Positions 48,056-57,885 of a DNA stretch of 64,000 nucleotides are shown piece after piece; within the stretch, counting starts at the first letter, position 1, and every line of letters starts with the position of its first letter. The stretch lies in the NCBI GenBank assembly GCA_000613465.1, contig BAJA01000006.1, positions 1-64,000 of the forward strand. Reading direction: 5' to 3'. The stretch comes from Bacteroides nordii WAL 11050 = JCM 12987 (lineage in GTDB: Bacteria > Bacteroidota > Bacteroidia > Bacteroidales > Bacteroidaceae). The notes under the pieces were generated by a model. The model did not search any database. It saw only the letters and a list, made by a program, of their open reading frames with translations, and was not told the origin of the DNA. The translations under genes and the position numbers were made by a program.

Positions 48056-49696
48056 ATGAATAAGTATATCTTATCTATATGTGCATTGCTAACCCTGATT
48101 TTTATTTCTTGTTCGGATAAATGGGATGAATATTATCATGGGAGTAATAAATTATCAGAAGAAATTTTGGATGAGACTTTGAGGGAGTTTTTTGACGGAA
48201 ATCCTGAATATAGTGAATTTTACAATCAACTTAAAGCATGTGGTCTTGATAAAGAGCTAACTAAGGAGCAACAACAACTTACTTTTTGGGTAGTAGATAA
48301 TGCTGCAATGATTGCTTCGGGAATTGACTCTAAGGACACTCTAAGAATGGAGTATCATATTAATTATTTGCCTTTTCTGCAGAGTGATTTGAAAAATGGT
48401 TTGCGTATTCCTACACTGAATGGGGTGTATCTTCAAATAACCAAACAGGGGGAAGATACCTACGTTAATAAGTCTAAAGTACAACGCTCCTATCGTTTGA
48501 AGAACGGGGTTGTTCATGTGATTGACGAATTAATGAAATCAAAAATTAATATGTTCGATTACATAAAGAATCTTCCGGATGAGTATTCTATATTTCGTGA
48601 TTCTGTTATGAAGAATAATGAAATGCGTTTCGATAAAGTAAACTCTATTCCTACTGGGGTAGATATAACTGGTAATACAGTGTATGACTCTGTCTTCTAT
48701 GTGTATAATCCGCTGTTTGAGAAAGCGGAGTTCAATTCGGAATTTAAACAGTTTACTCTTTTCTTACCGGATAACAATGTGATGAAGGGCTGCTTCGATA
48801 AATTGGAGGTACAATATAAGGCCATGGGAAAAACATTGACAGCCTTGGATTCGGCTACAGCTATGACGTGGATTAAAGAAGCTGCATTTTATAGCGGAGA
48901 ATTGAAAGATTTTAGTACCGTAGATATAAAATCTTCTTTTAATAGAATTTGGCGTACTACGGTTCAAAAAATAGATGAAAGCAGTCAGGAAGAGTTGAGT
49001 AATGGTATTATGTATAAAATGACGGATGTGAAGATACCAACTAACTATATTCTGACACGCATTAAGTCGTTAGTGCATTATTATGAATATCTTACGGAAG
49101 AAGAACAGAAATCGTATTATAGCTTTATGAATACGACCAAGATTGCTATTTTTGAAGATTCTGCTACTCCCAAACCAGAAATTCTGTCAAACTATTATAT
49201 TTTGGATTTAAATGGCGATGAAGACGCTTCTCCTTTTTGGGTTGAGTTTCCTCCATTGGAACGGTATAGAGAAAAAGAAAATGATCCTTATAAAGCGAGG
49301 GTGATGCAGGTTCCTTGTGGTGAATATGATCTATACATGGGATTTCATAGTAGTGGACACCCGTATGTCAATGTCTATTTTGATGGTAATACCGATGGGA
49401 AAAGTCCTTCATTGGATGCTAATATGAAATTGATAGGTTCTAATCTCTCTGTCGTTTCATCTAATCCGTGGAATTTTGATCGTGTAAATGAGACAACTGC
49501 TGATTTGTATGGAGATAAAGTGGTGAAATGGGATGGACTTGGTGGTCCGGTTGGCACTGTAAAAATAGAAGGTGAAGGTATGAGTTCCTTCCGTATCCGT
49601 GTGGAATTTTACAAAGGAGACAGTAAGAAATTGCGCATTTACCATTGGGCTTTGAAGCTTCGGCAAACAATTATTAATCCTATAGCATTAGAATAA
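48056..49696 (+). CDS. FAS1-domain lipoprotein 3 with C-terminal beta-sandwich
   Basis: This 546-residue lipoprotein (lipobox IFISC then SDKWDEYY) has degenerate FAS1 units (QLTFWVVDNAAMIASG with VVHVIDELMKS, and FTLFLPDNNVMKGCFDKL). It has a C-terminal beta-rich domain (CGEYDLYMGFHSSGHPYVNV, YFDGNTDGK, SSFRIRVEFYKGD). It shares layout with the preceding gene, though the sequences are divergent. The stop overlaps the next ATG as TAATG, so translation is coupled to susC 2. Confidence 0.78.
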   Translation: MNKYILSICALLTLIFISCSDKWDEYYHGSNKLSEEILDETLREFFDGNPEYSEFYNQLKACGLDKELTKEQQQLTFWVVDNAAMIASGIDSKDTLRMEYHINYLPFLQSDLKNGLRIPTLNGVYLQITKQGEDTYVNKSKVQRSYRLKNGVVHVIDELMKSKINMFDYIKNLPDEYSIFRDSVMKNNEMRFDKVNSIPTGVDITGNTVYDSVFYVYNPLFEKAEFNSEFKQFTLFLPDNNVMKGCFDKLEVQYKAMGKTLTALDSATAMTWIKEAAFYSGELKDFSTVDIKSSFNRIWRTTVQKIDESSQEELSNGIMYKMTDVKIPTNYILTRIKSLVHYYEYLTEEEQKSYYSFMNTTKIAIFEDSATPKPEILSNYYILDLNGDEDASPFWVEFPPLERYREKENDPYKARVMQVPCGEYDLYMGFHSSGHPYVNVYFDGNTDGKSPSLDANMKLIGSNLSVVSSNPWNFDRVNETTADLYGDKVVKWDGLGGPVGTVKIEGEGMSSFRIRVEFYKGDSKKLRIYHWALKLRQTIINPIALE

Positions 49697-52600
49697 TGAA
49701 TAAATATAAAATAATATTGATAATATTTCTTTCTACCTTTTGCTTTATGAGTTTGAAAGCACAAAAAGGTGGAGTGAAAATCTCGGGTACAGTGGTCAGT
49801 TCCTATGATAATCAGCCTTTATCCGATGCGGTGATTACATTATCGGGTATGGATGAGACGGTTACTTGTGATAGTATCGGGCGATTTGTAGTTAATAATG
49901 TGTCTGCTAAAGCTACTATATCCGTATGGTGTCCGGGGTTTTATACGAAAGAAGAGCCTGTAGCAGGACGTACGGAACTACATATTGTGTTGATACCGGA
50001 CGATATGAAAGGGTACACCGATAAAGTTACGTTACCCTCTGTGGGCTTGGTGAGACAAGATGTGAAACAAACCAATCTTACGTCGGTTAGTAAAAATGAA
50101 CTTAATTTAGCTCTAACAGATGTAGAACAAGGATTTCGTAACATCCCCGGAATAGAACTCATTTCAAAAGGGGGACAGAATAGTGAAGGAAACTATTTCA
50201 AGTTACGGGGGGCTAATACGATGATAGCCAACTCTTCTCCATTGATTGTAATAAATGGTATACCTTATATGCCCGATATGAACGAATCTGGGGTTATTGG
50301 CGGATACTCTAAGAATATTTTCAGTGTAGTGAACGTACAGGATATTGAGAATATTACAGTTTTGAAAGGGGCAGATGCAGCTTTATATGGCTCGTTGGGA
50401 TCAAATGGGGTTATTATGATCGAAACAGATAAAGCTGCGAATCTTGATACAAAAGTCGAATTTATAGGGCAATACGGGCTTTCATGGAACAGTGCTACAC
50501 TACCGGTTTTAGGAGTAAACGATTACAAGAGTCTGATGGGGAATATAGCTTTGACAAAATATGAAGATATGTCTGATGCATTGGCGGCTTTTCCTTTTTT
50601 AAAAGAAGATCCGGATTATTATTACAATTATCTCTATAATAATAATACTGATTGGCAAGATTTGATTTATCGGAATGCTTTTGTCACTGATAATGTGTTA
50701 AAAATCAAAGGTGGTGATGCGATCGCTAAATATGATTTCTCTATCGGTGTGAAGAATAAGCAAGGAGTGGTTGAGGAGACAAACTCGACCAAATATTATG
50801 CCCGTATGAATGCCGATGTGAATCTTAGTAAAAACGTGAAATTATTTTCGACGATTTCATTCGGTTATACAAACAGCCGTGTGGCAGAACAGGGAATGAT
50901 ATCAGAAACGAATCCGATATTGACTGCTTTGCGTAAGGGGCCTTTGTTCTCTCCTTATAATAAAGACAGTAAGAATAATCTGTTACCGGATTTTGCCTCC
51001 ATTCGTGATGCTGATGGCAACCTGATAGAGAATAATAGTGTAAGCAATCCGCTTTCTGTAGTCAATGATGTAGAAATGAAACAGCACGCTTATGATGTCT
51101 TGATGAATGCTGGTTTATTATATACCATAAATGATAATTGGAACTTTAAAGCCGATTTTGGTTTAAATTATAATTTGACACAAGAAGATGCTTTTGTTCC
51201 GGGGGTAAGTATTACTACTATTATGCCGTTAGAAAATCGGTTGGCAGAGAATACGATACGTTCAGCGGAAGGAACGACTTTAAATACTTATTATGCTCTT
51301 GAGCTGGGCTATCAGAAAGTACTTGCAAGTATACATACAGTTTCTGCAACGGCAGGTGCTCAAATTGCAATGAATAGTATTGATTATAATGCCGGTTCGG
51401 GATGGAATACAGCAAATGACTATTATAAAACATTGAATAATGTGCAGACCATCGGACGTTCATATTATGGTTATATAAATAAATGGAACTGGATGAATTA
51501 TCATGTTTCTGCTAAGTATAATTATAATCATCAGTTGTTTGCAGGTATTAATTTCTCAGCTGACGGTTCGTCATCTGTAGGTACCGAAGCTTCTCGTATA
51601 CAGATTTATCCGGCTGTAAATGTAGCATGGAGTGTGAGTAATTCATTATTAAAAAATATGCCACAACTGGATAATCTGAATGTACGTGCTGAATATGTCA
51701 TGACCGGAAATAGCCGTTTTGCTTCTACTATCGGAGAATACTACTATCTGAACCGTGTGTTCAAGGGATTGTCAGGGTTGGTACGTGCGGGAGTCCCCAA
51801 TACGAAAATCACTCCGGAGTTAACCAATACATTCAATGTCGGTTTGGATCTTGCCATGTTCAATAATCGCGTGATGTTGACTGTAGACTACTTCAATAGT
51901 AAAAGTTCGGATTTGATTATGCCGGTAGAGATTTCGTCTGTATATGGTTCGAATTATATGTATCGTAATATGGGAAAAGTTGTGAATCAAGGTTTTGAAA
52001 TTGGGGCACAAATAGGATTAATACAGAATCGTGATTTTAAATGGTATATAGGCGGAACACTTTCTACTTGCAAAAATGAAGTGAAATCATTGGGAGGGGA
52101 AAGTGAGATTGTTCTTTCTATGAGTGACGGTTCGGCTGTGATTTCCAAGGTTGGCCAACCTTTGTATTCTTTTTATGGGTATCAGACAGCTGGTGTATTT
52201 GCTACTGATGCTGCGGCAGAAACAGCAGGAAAGGACGGAAAGGCATTGACTAATGCGATTGGTGTACCTTTCGCTGCGGGCGATATGCACTTTGTAGATC
52301 AGAATAATGATGGAAAAATAGATAAGGATGATCGTGTTAATTTAGGAAGTCCACTTCCCGATTTTTATGGTAGTTTCTTTACTTCTGTGGAATATAAGGG
52401 AATACAACTGTCACTCACATTCGGCTATAGTAAGGGTAATAAAATGTACAATGCTGTAAGGCGTTCTATGGAGTCTATGTCCGATTTTTCTAATCAGTTG
52501 ACTTCCGTTAACCGTCGTTGGATGGCCGAAGGTCAGATCACCGATATGCCTCGTGCTGTTTATGATGATCCTATGGAAAATAGTCGTTTCTCTGATCGCT

Positions 52601-52833
52601 GGATTGAAGATGCTTCTTATTTAAAATTAAAAGAACTGATGGTAAGCTATAAATTTAAATTGTTTGGTGGTACTACCGTGTTTGCTGCTGCTGAAAACCT
52701 GTTTACAGCTACCGACTATCTCGGATTAGATCCCGAAACAATGTATTCTTATGATAGCTCGATACGTGGTTTTGATTATGGAAAGGTAGCCAATCCGCGT
52801 ACAGTAAAATTAGGTTTTAAGGTTCAATTCTAA
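49696..52833 (+). CDS. SusC-family TonB-dependent outer-membrane transporter 2
   Basis: This 1045-residue protein has a signal peptide ending MSLKAQ, an N-terminal carboxypeptidase-like domain (KISGTVVSSYDNQPLSDAVI), a plug (YFKLRGANTMIANSSPLIVI, NITVLKGADAALYGSLGSNG) and a barrel ending VKLGFKVQF. It is intact. It differs from SusC 1 in its plug and lacks a DEVVVxG-type TonB box that I could recognise. It pairs with the SusD encoded 18 nt downstream. Confidence 0.92.
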   Translation: MNKYKIILIIFLSTFCFMSLKAQKGGVKISGTVVSSYDNQPLSDAVITLSGMDETVTCDSIGRFVVNNVSAKATISVWCPGFYTKEEPVAGRTELHIVLIPDDMKGYTDKVTLPSVGLVRQDVKQTNLTSVSKNELNLALTDVEQGFRNIPGIELISKGGQNSEGNYFKLRGANTMIANSSPLIVINGIPYMPDMNESGVIGGYSKNIFSVVNVQDIENITVLKGADAALYGSLGSNGVIMIETDKAANLDTKVEFIGQYGLSWNSATLPVLGVNDYKSLMGNIALTKYEDMSDALAAFPFLKEDPDYYYNYLYNNNTDWQDLIYRNAFVTDNVLKIKGGDAIAKYDFSIGVKNKQGVVEETNSTKYYARMNADVNLSKNVKLFSTISFGYTNSRVAEQGMISETNPILTALRKGPLFSPYNKDSKNNLLPDFASIRDADGNLIENNSVSNPLSVVNDVEMKQHAYDVLMNAGLLYTINDNWNFKADFGLNYNLTQEDAFVPGVSITTIMPLENRLAENTIRSAEGTTLNTYYALELGYQKVLASIHTVSATAGAQIAMNSIDYNAGSGWNTANDYYKTLNNVQTIGRSYYGYINKWNWMNYHVSAKYNYNHQLFAGINFSADGSSSVGTEASRIQIYPAVNVAWSVSNSLLKNMPQLDNLNVRAEYVMTGNSRFASTIGEYYYLNRVFKGLSGLVRAGVPNTKITPELTNTFNVGLDLAMFNNRVMLTVDYFNSKSSDLIMPVEISSVYGSNYMYRNMGKVVNQGFEIGAQIGLIQNRDFKWYIGGTLSTCKNEVKSLGGESEIVLSMSDGSAVISKVGQPLYSFYGYQTAGVFATDAAAETAGKDGKALTNAIGVPFAAGDMHFVDQNNDGKIDKDDRVNLGSPLPDFYGSFFTSVEYKGIQLSLTFGYSKGNKMYNAVRRSMESMSDFSNQLTSVNRRWMAEGQITDMPRAVYDDPMENSRFSDRWIEDASYLKLKELMVSYKFKLFGGTTVFAAAENLFTATDYLGLDPETMYSYDSSIRGFDYGKVANPRTVKLGFKVQF

Positions 52834-52851
52834 ATTATATAAAGGTAAGTT

Positions 52852-54564
52852 ATGAAAAAAAGAATATATTTTTTGGCATTATTGTTTCCTTTGTTGACGG
52901 GTTGTGATGATTTTTTTACGCCGAACACTGATGATATATTGCTGGAAAAAGACTATATAGGAACTTCTTATGAGCTATATACAGGTTACATGGGATTGGC
53001 TGCTTGTGTACAAGATGTAGTGGACCAAGCCATATTTTTGGAAGGATTGAGAGGGGACTTGTTGGAACCTACTACCAATGCTTCAATAGATATGTGGGAT
53101 GTTTATAATTACAAAGATTTGCAAACTCCGTTTACTGATAATGAATTGGCAGATCCCAAAGGATTTTACGCTCTTATCATGAATAGTAATGATTATTTGA
53201 AGCATGTGTTTGAATACAGAGAGCTGTATCCGACAGTATTGTCCGATAGTGATTATAAAGGTATTATTGGTGGTGCATTACGATATAAAGCATGGGCTTA
53301 TCTGATGCTTGCCAAGATATATGGTGAAGCCGTTTATCTGGACGATCCTTTGGCTACTTATCAGGACTTGTCACAATATCCCGTACTAAAATTCGATCAG
53401 TTGATAGATAAGTGTATCAGTTTGGTTGAAAATGGGATGAATGGTATTAATGGTAAGGGAGACATACGTTGGTCTACTGTGTTGTACCCGGGGCAGGGTG
53501 ACTCCCCTGAATCTTTAGAGTGGAATCGTATTTGCCCTACTCCCGAATGTTTGTTAGCTGAGCTTTATTTGTATAAAACAAAGAAGGAAAACTCTGCAGA
53601 CGAAAATGCCGTTTATTATCAGAAAGTATGGGACAACTGTGTTAGTATTATTCGTACCGGTGGAGAGCAAGAAGCAAGTTTTACACTTAACAAATCGAAG
53701 TACGAGGGTTCCTGGAGCCAATTGTTCTCAACAACAACTTATAATCGGCAGGATCATATTTCTGTAGCTTTCTATGATTATAGTAAAAAACAAACGAATC
53801 GGGTAATTGAGTACTTCTCTAATACTTATCCAAATAAATATTATTTGCGTCCGGCTGCGACATCTGTAACCCGGTGGGAAATAAGTGGTGCCAATGATCA
53901 GAAAAATAGAGGAATTAATAAATCCTATAAAGAAAGTACGGAAGGACTGATCTTTTATAAATTCCTGGGAGCTCATACTACCAGTGATTATATTTATCGT
54001 AATGATGTGCCTTTATGTTATTACAAAGCTGCTGATATTCATTTGTGGCTGGCAGAGGCCTGTGCCGGATTGGGACGCTATCGTGAAGCATTACAGTTCC
54101 TTAATGGTCAGTCTTCTGCCCGACAGAATTTCGGTTCGCTCTATAATAAAGCTACTAATACATTTTCACCCCCGTTCTCTGACTATCCTGTTTGCCTGTA
54201 TCAATGTGTAGGCAAAGAGAGCCAGTTGAACTGTCAGGGAGTTCGTGGACGTATTGCGGCTCCGGCTTTGGGTGAATGGATTTTAGGTGAAGACGAAGAA
54301 ACCAACGAGGTGATCGTTGAACCGGAGTATGCCCATTGGATGGTAGATTCATTACTGGTTGAAGAGTCAAGGTTAGAGTCTGCCGGTGAAGCACGTACTT
54401 ACTATACGATGTTGCGTTCGGCAAGGCGCTGGGGGGATAAGGCGCGTAAGATATGGGCAGATAAAATCGCTGAAAAGTATGTCACTGCTACTTCTGTGGG
54501 TAGTAATTTAGAGACTTCTGATGAGAACTGGTTTATTAAATATGATTTGAAGCTGAATAAGTAA
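52852..54564 (+). CDS. SusD-family glycan-binding lipoprotein 2
   Basis: This 570-residue lipoprotein (lipobox LLTGC then DDFF) has RagB/SusD features: GALRYKAWAYLMLAKIYGEA, PECLLAELYLYKT, and YYKAADIHLWLAEACAGLGR near the C-terminus. It is rather long for the family and diverges from SusD 1. It ends 4 nt before the PL11 gene, in the same unit. Confidence 0.9.
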   Translation: MKKRIYFLALLFPLLTGCDDFFTPNTDDILLEKDYIGTSYELYTGYMGLAACVQDVVDQAIFLEGLRGDLLEPTTNASIDMWDVYNYKDLQTPFTDNELADPKGFYALIMNSNDYLKHVFEYRELYPTVLSDSDYKGIIGGALRYKAWAYLMLAKIYGEAVYLDDPLATYQDLSQYPVLKFDQLIDKCISLVENGMNGINGKGDIRWSTVLYPGQGDSPESLEWNRICPTPECLLAELYLYKTKKENSADENAVYYQKVWDNCVSIIRTGGEQEASFTLNKSKYEGSWSQLFSTTTYNRQDHISVAFYDYSKKQTNRVIEYFSNTYPNKYYLRPAATSVTRWEISGANDQKNRGINKSYKESTEGLIFYKFLGAHTTSDYIYRNDVPLCYYKAADIHLWLAEACAGLGRYREALQFLNGQSSARQNFGSLYNKATNTFSPPFSDYPVCLYQCVGKESQLNCQGVRGRIAAPALGEWILGEDEETNEVIVEPEYAHWMVDSLLVEESRLESAGEARTYYTMLRSARRWGDKARKIWADKIAEKYVTATSVGSNLETSDENWFIKYDLKLNK

Positions 54565-54568
54565 TCAA

Positions 54569-57500
54569 ATGAAAAAAATAAGTATAGCATTATGTTTTTT
54601 GCTTCTTAGAGGTATCATGATACCTCTGTGGGGGCAGGAAAAATTGGATAGAGGAGTAGTTGCCGTAAAATCTTCCGACGGAGTGTTTCTGTCCTGGCGT
54701 AGTTTAGTTACTGATGCCAGAAAATTAGGCTTTGACATCTATCGGGATGGAGTCAAAATCACGACTACTCCTGTGGTAACTACAACCAATTATGTAGATA
54801 AAGACGGTACTATAGCTTCTCGCTATATGCTTAAAGGGATACTGGATGGTACAGAGACTGAAACTACAAAAGAAGTGTCCGTCTGGGCGGAACAATATAA
54901 AAGAATTCCTCTAAAGCGTCCGGGAGGTGGAGTGACTTTACCTTACGATGTTGTTCAAACGGATAAAGATAAAACGCGTGAAACTTATCCGGATGGGCAG
55001 GAATATACTTACACTCCGAATGATTGCAGCGTGGGGGATGTTGACGGAGACGGGGAATATGAGATTATAGTGAAATGGGATCCGACCAACTCACGCGATA
55101 ATTCTTTCTATGGATACACAGGCAATGTTTATCTGGATTGTTATAAGTTGGACGGAACTTTCATGTGGAGGATTGATCTTGGTAAGAATATACGTGCCGG
55201 AGCCCATTACACTCAATTCATGGTGTATGACTTTGATGGTGACGGTAAAGCCGAAGTAGCCTGTAAAACGGCGCCGGGAACTATTGATGGGCAGGGGAAA
55301 TCTGTAATTATGGGGAGTGATGATCCCAATGCCGACTACCGCTCTTCCGGTAGTAAAGCGGGAATTGTGGTGAATGGCCCTGAGTATCTGACTGTTTTTA
55401 GCGGACAGACAGGAGCGGAGATTTCGACCATTGCTTACAGTCCTCTTCGTGGAAACATTAATGATTGGGGAGATGGGTACGGCAACCGCTCGGAACGTTA
55501 TCTGGCATGTGTGGCATACCTTGACGGAGTAAAACCAAGTTTAGTGATGTGCCGTGGATATTATGCACGTACAGCACTGGCCGCTTATGATTTTGACGGA
55601 ACAAAATTGACAATGAGATGGGCTCATGATTCTAAAGTATCCGGTTCGGGAGCTTATGGACAGGGAAACCACAACTTGTCGGTAGCAGATGTAGATGGCG
55701 ACGGATGTGACGAGATCGTTTACGGAGCGTGTGTCATCGATCAGGATGGGAAAACACTGTATCGTACCGGTTTAGGACACGGAGATGCTATTCACTTGTC
55801 CGATTTGGATCCCGATTTGGATGGTTTGGAAGTATTTTCTCCTCATGAAGAAAAAACGGCAGCTTATGGGTATGAGATGCACTCTGCCGCAACAGGCGAG
55901 ATTATATTTGGTGAGAAAACCGGAACGGACGTCGGACGTGGGATTGCTGCGGATATAGATCCTGCCCACCGTGGGTTTGAAATGTGGTCGACTGCCAATG
56001 GTAATGTATACGATTGCAAAGGGAATATCATAGCCAGTAAGAATCGCCCTTCAGTTAACTTCAGGGTGTATTGGGACGGTGATTTGCAGGACGAACTGTT
56101 GGATGGAGTTAAGATTGATAAATGGAACGGCACGAAAGCGAACCGTATGATTACTCTGTCCGATTACAGCAATGCCGCTTCCTGTAACTCTACCAAAGCC
56201 ACTCCCAATTTGAGTGCTGACATATTGGGGGATTGGCGTGAAGAAATTATCTTATGGGATTCAAAGACTTGTTCCGATCTGTTGGTCTTTACCACTATTA
56301 TTCCTACTGAATATAAGATAACCACTTTGATGCACGACCCTGTTTATCGCATGGGAATAGCCTGGCAAAATGTGGCTTATAACCAACCTCCTCATTTGGG
56401 TTACTATCTGGGAGATCAGGATACGGAAAATGCTTCATTCGCAAAGAAGGGTATTGGTTATCTGAACCAGTCGATAGACCTGGGTGAAGCGATTTCACCG
56501 ATTTCATATTCATGGAAGAATGCGGAAGATGTAAAAATAGCAGGACTGCCGGAAGGGCTTAACGTTGTCGTAGATAAGAAGGAATGTTTCTTCACGATTG
56601 AGGGAACTCCTCAGGCAACAGGTACGTATGCGTATACCATAGAGAGTGTTGGTGGACTTACCGTAGCTACTCTCTCCGGATCGATTAAAGTGAAAGCTCC
56701 GGTGGTATTGAATGAGTTAGCTTATTTCTCATTTGATGAAACAACCGGTACATCCGCCGTCAATTCGGTATATGGAAAGGCTGAGGCTGTAGGTTTCGTT
56801 CCCACATGGATAAACGGGATTCGCCAACAGGCATTGGAACTGCCTGCAACTCCTGCAACCCGTAGAATGGAACAGCCCTCTTACGATCAATTACGACTGG
56901 GCACCGGGGATTTTAGTGTTGAACTGTGGTTTCGTTCCAACGGAGGCGATGGGGTAGACTGGTATCTGTTCCACAAAGGTAGCCATGCGAAGAATGCTTC
57001 GACCGGTGCTACCGGGAAATGGGTAGGATTACAGTACAAGAATGGAAATCTTACCTTTGGTATTGACGATGATGTTACGAAATCCAATCTCGATATTCCT
57101 GCTACTCAATATTTCAATGGTGAGTGGAATCATGTAGTCTGTGTTCGTGATGGTGAAACCAAAACGTTGAAAATGTATATTAATGGAGTTTTCCAAGGTG
57201 AGGTGACTGACAAAACCGGTGATATTTCAGAGTCGGAATTATTTGTTATTGGTAACTGTAATGTGAACTTCAATACTCCCTTTACCGGGGCAATTGATGA
57301 GCTTCACGTCTATGGAGGAGCCATGAGTGCCGCCAAAGCAAAGGAACGTTATGAGCTTAATAAACCAACCGGCATCTCGGAAGAAACGGTATTCCACTCT
57401 GATCTGAACATTTATCCGCTTTATTTCAAGGATGAAATAACGGTTGAGTTCCCGGCAGAGATATCCGGATGTACTACAGTTTCGATGTACTCTTCTACGG

Positions 57501-57643
57501 GTACACTTGTTCACCGCATTGCCTATGTGGTAGACGGAGGAGCAGTACTGTACATCAGCGGATTGGACAGTTTGCCGAAAGGTACTTATCTTATTGTAGT
57601 GGAAGCAGGAACAACGAAGTTTGTGAAGAAACTATTAAAGTAA
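54569..57643 (+). CDS. PL11 rhamnogalacturonan lyase with Ig-like and LamG domains
   Basis: This 1024-residue protein has a signal peptide (ending PLWGQ) and a PL11 propeller domain (about 22-625: LDRGVVAVKSSDGVFLSWRS, VGDVDGDGEYEIIVKWDPT, YDFDGDGKAEVACKTAPGT, GQGNHNLSVADVDGDG). A putative Ig domain (about 640-710) is followed by a LamG jellyroll (about 715-930) with YFNGEWNHVVCVRDG, nearly the same as in the PL1 enzymes, and a C-terminal sorting-type tail (PKGTYLIVVEAGTTKFVKKL). The added domains suggest a surface endo-lyase, while the shorter PL11 at 16000 may act in the periplasm. Confidence 0.92.
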   Translation: MKKISIALCFLLLRGIMIPLWGQEKLDRGVVAVKSSDGVFLSWRSLVTDARKLGFDIYRDGVKITTTPVVTTTNYVDKDGTIASRYMLKGILDGTETETTKEVSVWAEQYKRIPLKRPGGGVTLPYDVVQTDKDKTRETYPDGQEYTYTPNDCSVGDVDGDGEYEIIVKWDPTNSRDNSFYGYTGNVYLDCYKLDGTFMWRIDLGKNIRAGAHYTQFMVYDFDGDGKAEVACKTAPGTIDGQGKSVIMGSDDPNADYRSSGSKAGIVVNGPEYLTVFSGQTGAEISTIAYSPLRGNINDWGDGYGNRSERYLACVAYLDGVKPSLVMCRGYYARTALAAYDFDGTKLTMRWAHDSKVSGSGAYGQGNHNLSVADVDGDGCDEIVYGACVIDQDGKTLYRTGLGHGDAIHLSDLDPDLDGLEVFSPHEEKTAAYGYEMHSAATGEIIFGEKTGTDVGRGIAADIDPAHRGFEMWSTANGNVYDCKGNIIASKNRPSVNFRVYWDGDLQDELLDGVKIDKWNGTKANRMITLSDYSNAASCNSTKATPNLSADILGDWREEIILWDSKTCSDLLVFTTIIPTEYKITTLMHDPVYRMGIAWQNVAYNQPPHLGYYLGDQDTENASFAKKGIGYLNQSIDLGEAISPISYSWKNAEDVKIAGLPEGLNVVVDKKECFFTIEGTPQATGTYAYTIESVGGLTVATLSGSIKVKAPVVLNELAYFSFDETTGTSAVNSVYGKAEAVGFVPTWINGIRQQALELPATPATRRMEQPSYDQLRLGTGDFSVELWFRSNGGDGVDWYLFHKGSHAKNASTGATGKWVGLQYKNGNLTFGIDDDVTKSNLDIPATQYFNGEWNHVVCVRDGETKTLKMYINGVFQGEVTDKTGDISESELFVIGNCNVNFNTPFTGAIDELHVYGGAMSAAKAKERYELNKPTGISEETVFHSDLNIYPLYFKDEITVEFPAEISGCTTVSMYSSTGTLVHRIAYVVDGGAVLYISGLDSLPKGTYLIVVEAGTTKFVKKLLK

Positions 57644-57673
57644 TAACATTTGATTTGTTTTCTATGGTACACG

Positions 57674-57772
57674 GATAAGGCAGATAGAGGACGGATGACG
57701 ACGGATAAGATTCTCTACTTTTGATTAATAAATAAATAAAATCCCCGTTGTTTCTGCCTTTTCTGTCTTATC
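57674..57772. repeat. Imperfect long inverted repeat between PL11 and GH2 genes
   Basis: The left arm (57674-57704, starting GATAAGGCAG) and the reverse complement of the right arm (57745-57772, GATAAGACAG) align imperfectly. ACGGAT occurs three times at 57671, 57691 and 57701. It looks like a dispersed palindromic intergenic element that ends at the GH2 promoter. Confidence 0.4.
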
Positions 57773-57776
57773 TTTG
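57769..57776 (+). promoter_or_regulatory. -7 element for the GH2 gene
   Basis: TATCTTTG fits TAnnTTTG, with GTTG about 20 nt upstream as a possible -33 part. It implies a leader of about 100 nt before the ATG at 57886. Confidence 0.55.
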
Positions 57777-57789
57777 TGCTATATAAAAA

Positions 57790-57840
57790 CACAGAATTTT
57801 AATTGTTCTATACAGAGTTTAAAACAATTGAAATTCTGTG
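57790..57840 (+). promoter_or_regulatory. Leader hairpin upstream of GH2
   Basis: Positions 57790-57805 pair with 57825-57840 over 16 bp with one G-U pair and a 19-nt loop. It falls within the predicted 5' UTR and may act in mRNA stability or attenuation. No T-run follows directly. Confidence 0.45.
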
Positions 57841-57885
57841 CTTTCTGTAGTAAACTGATTTACACTGTTAATTTTCCTATTTGAG

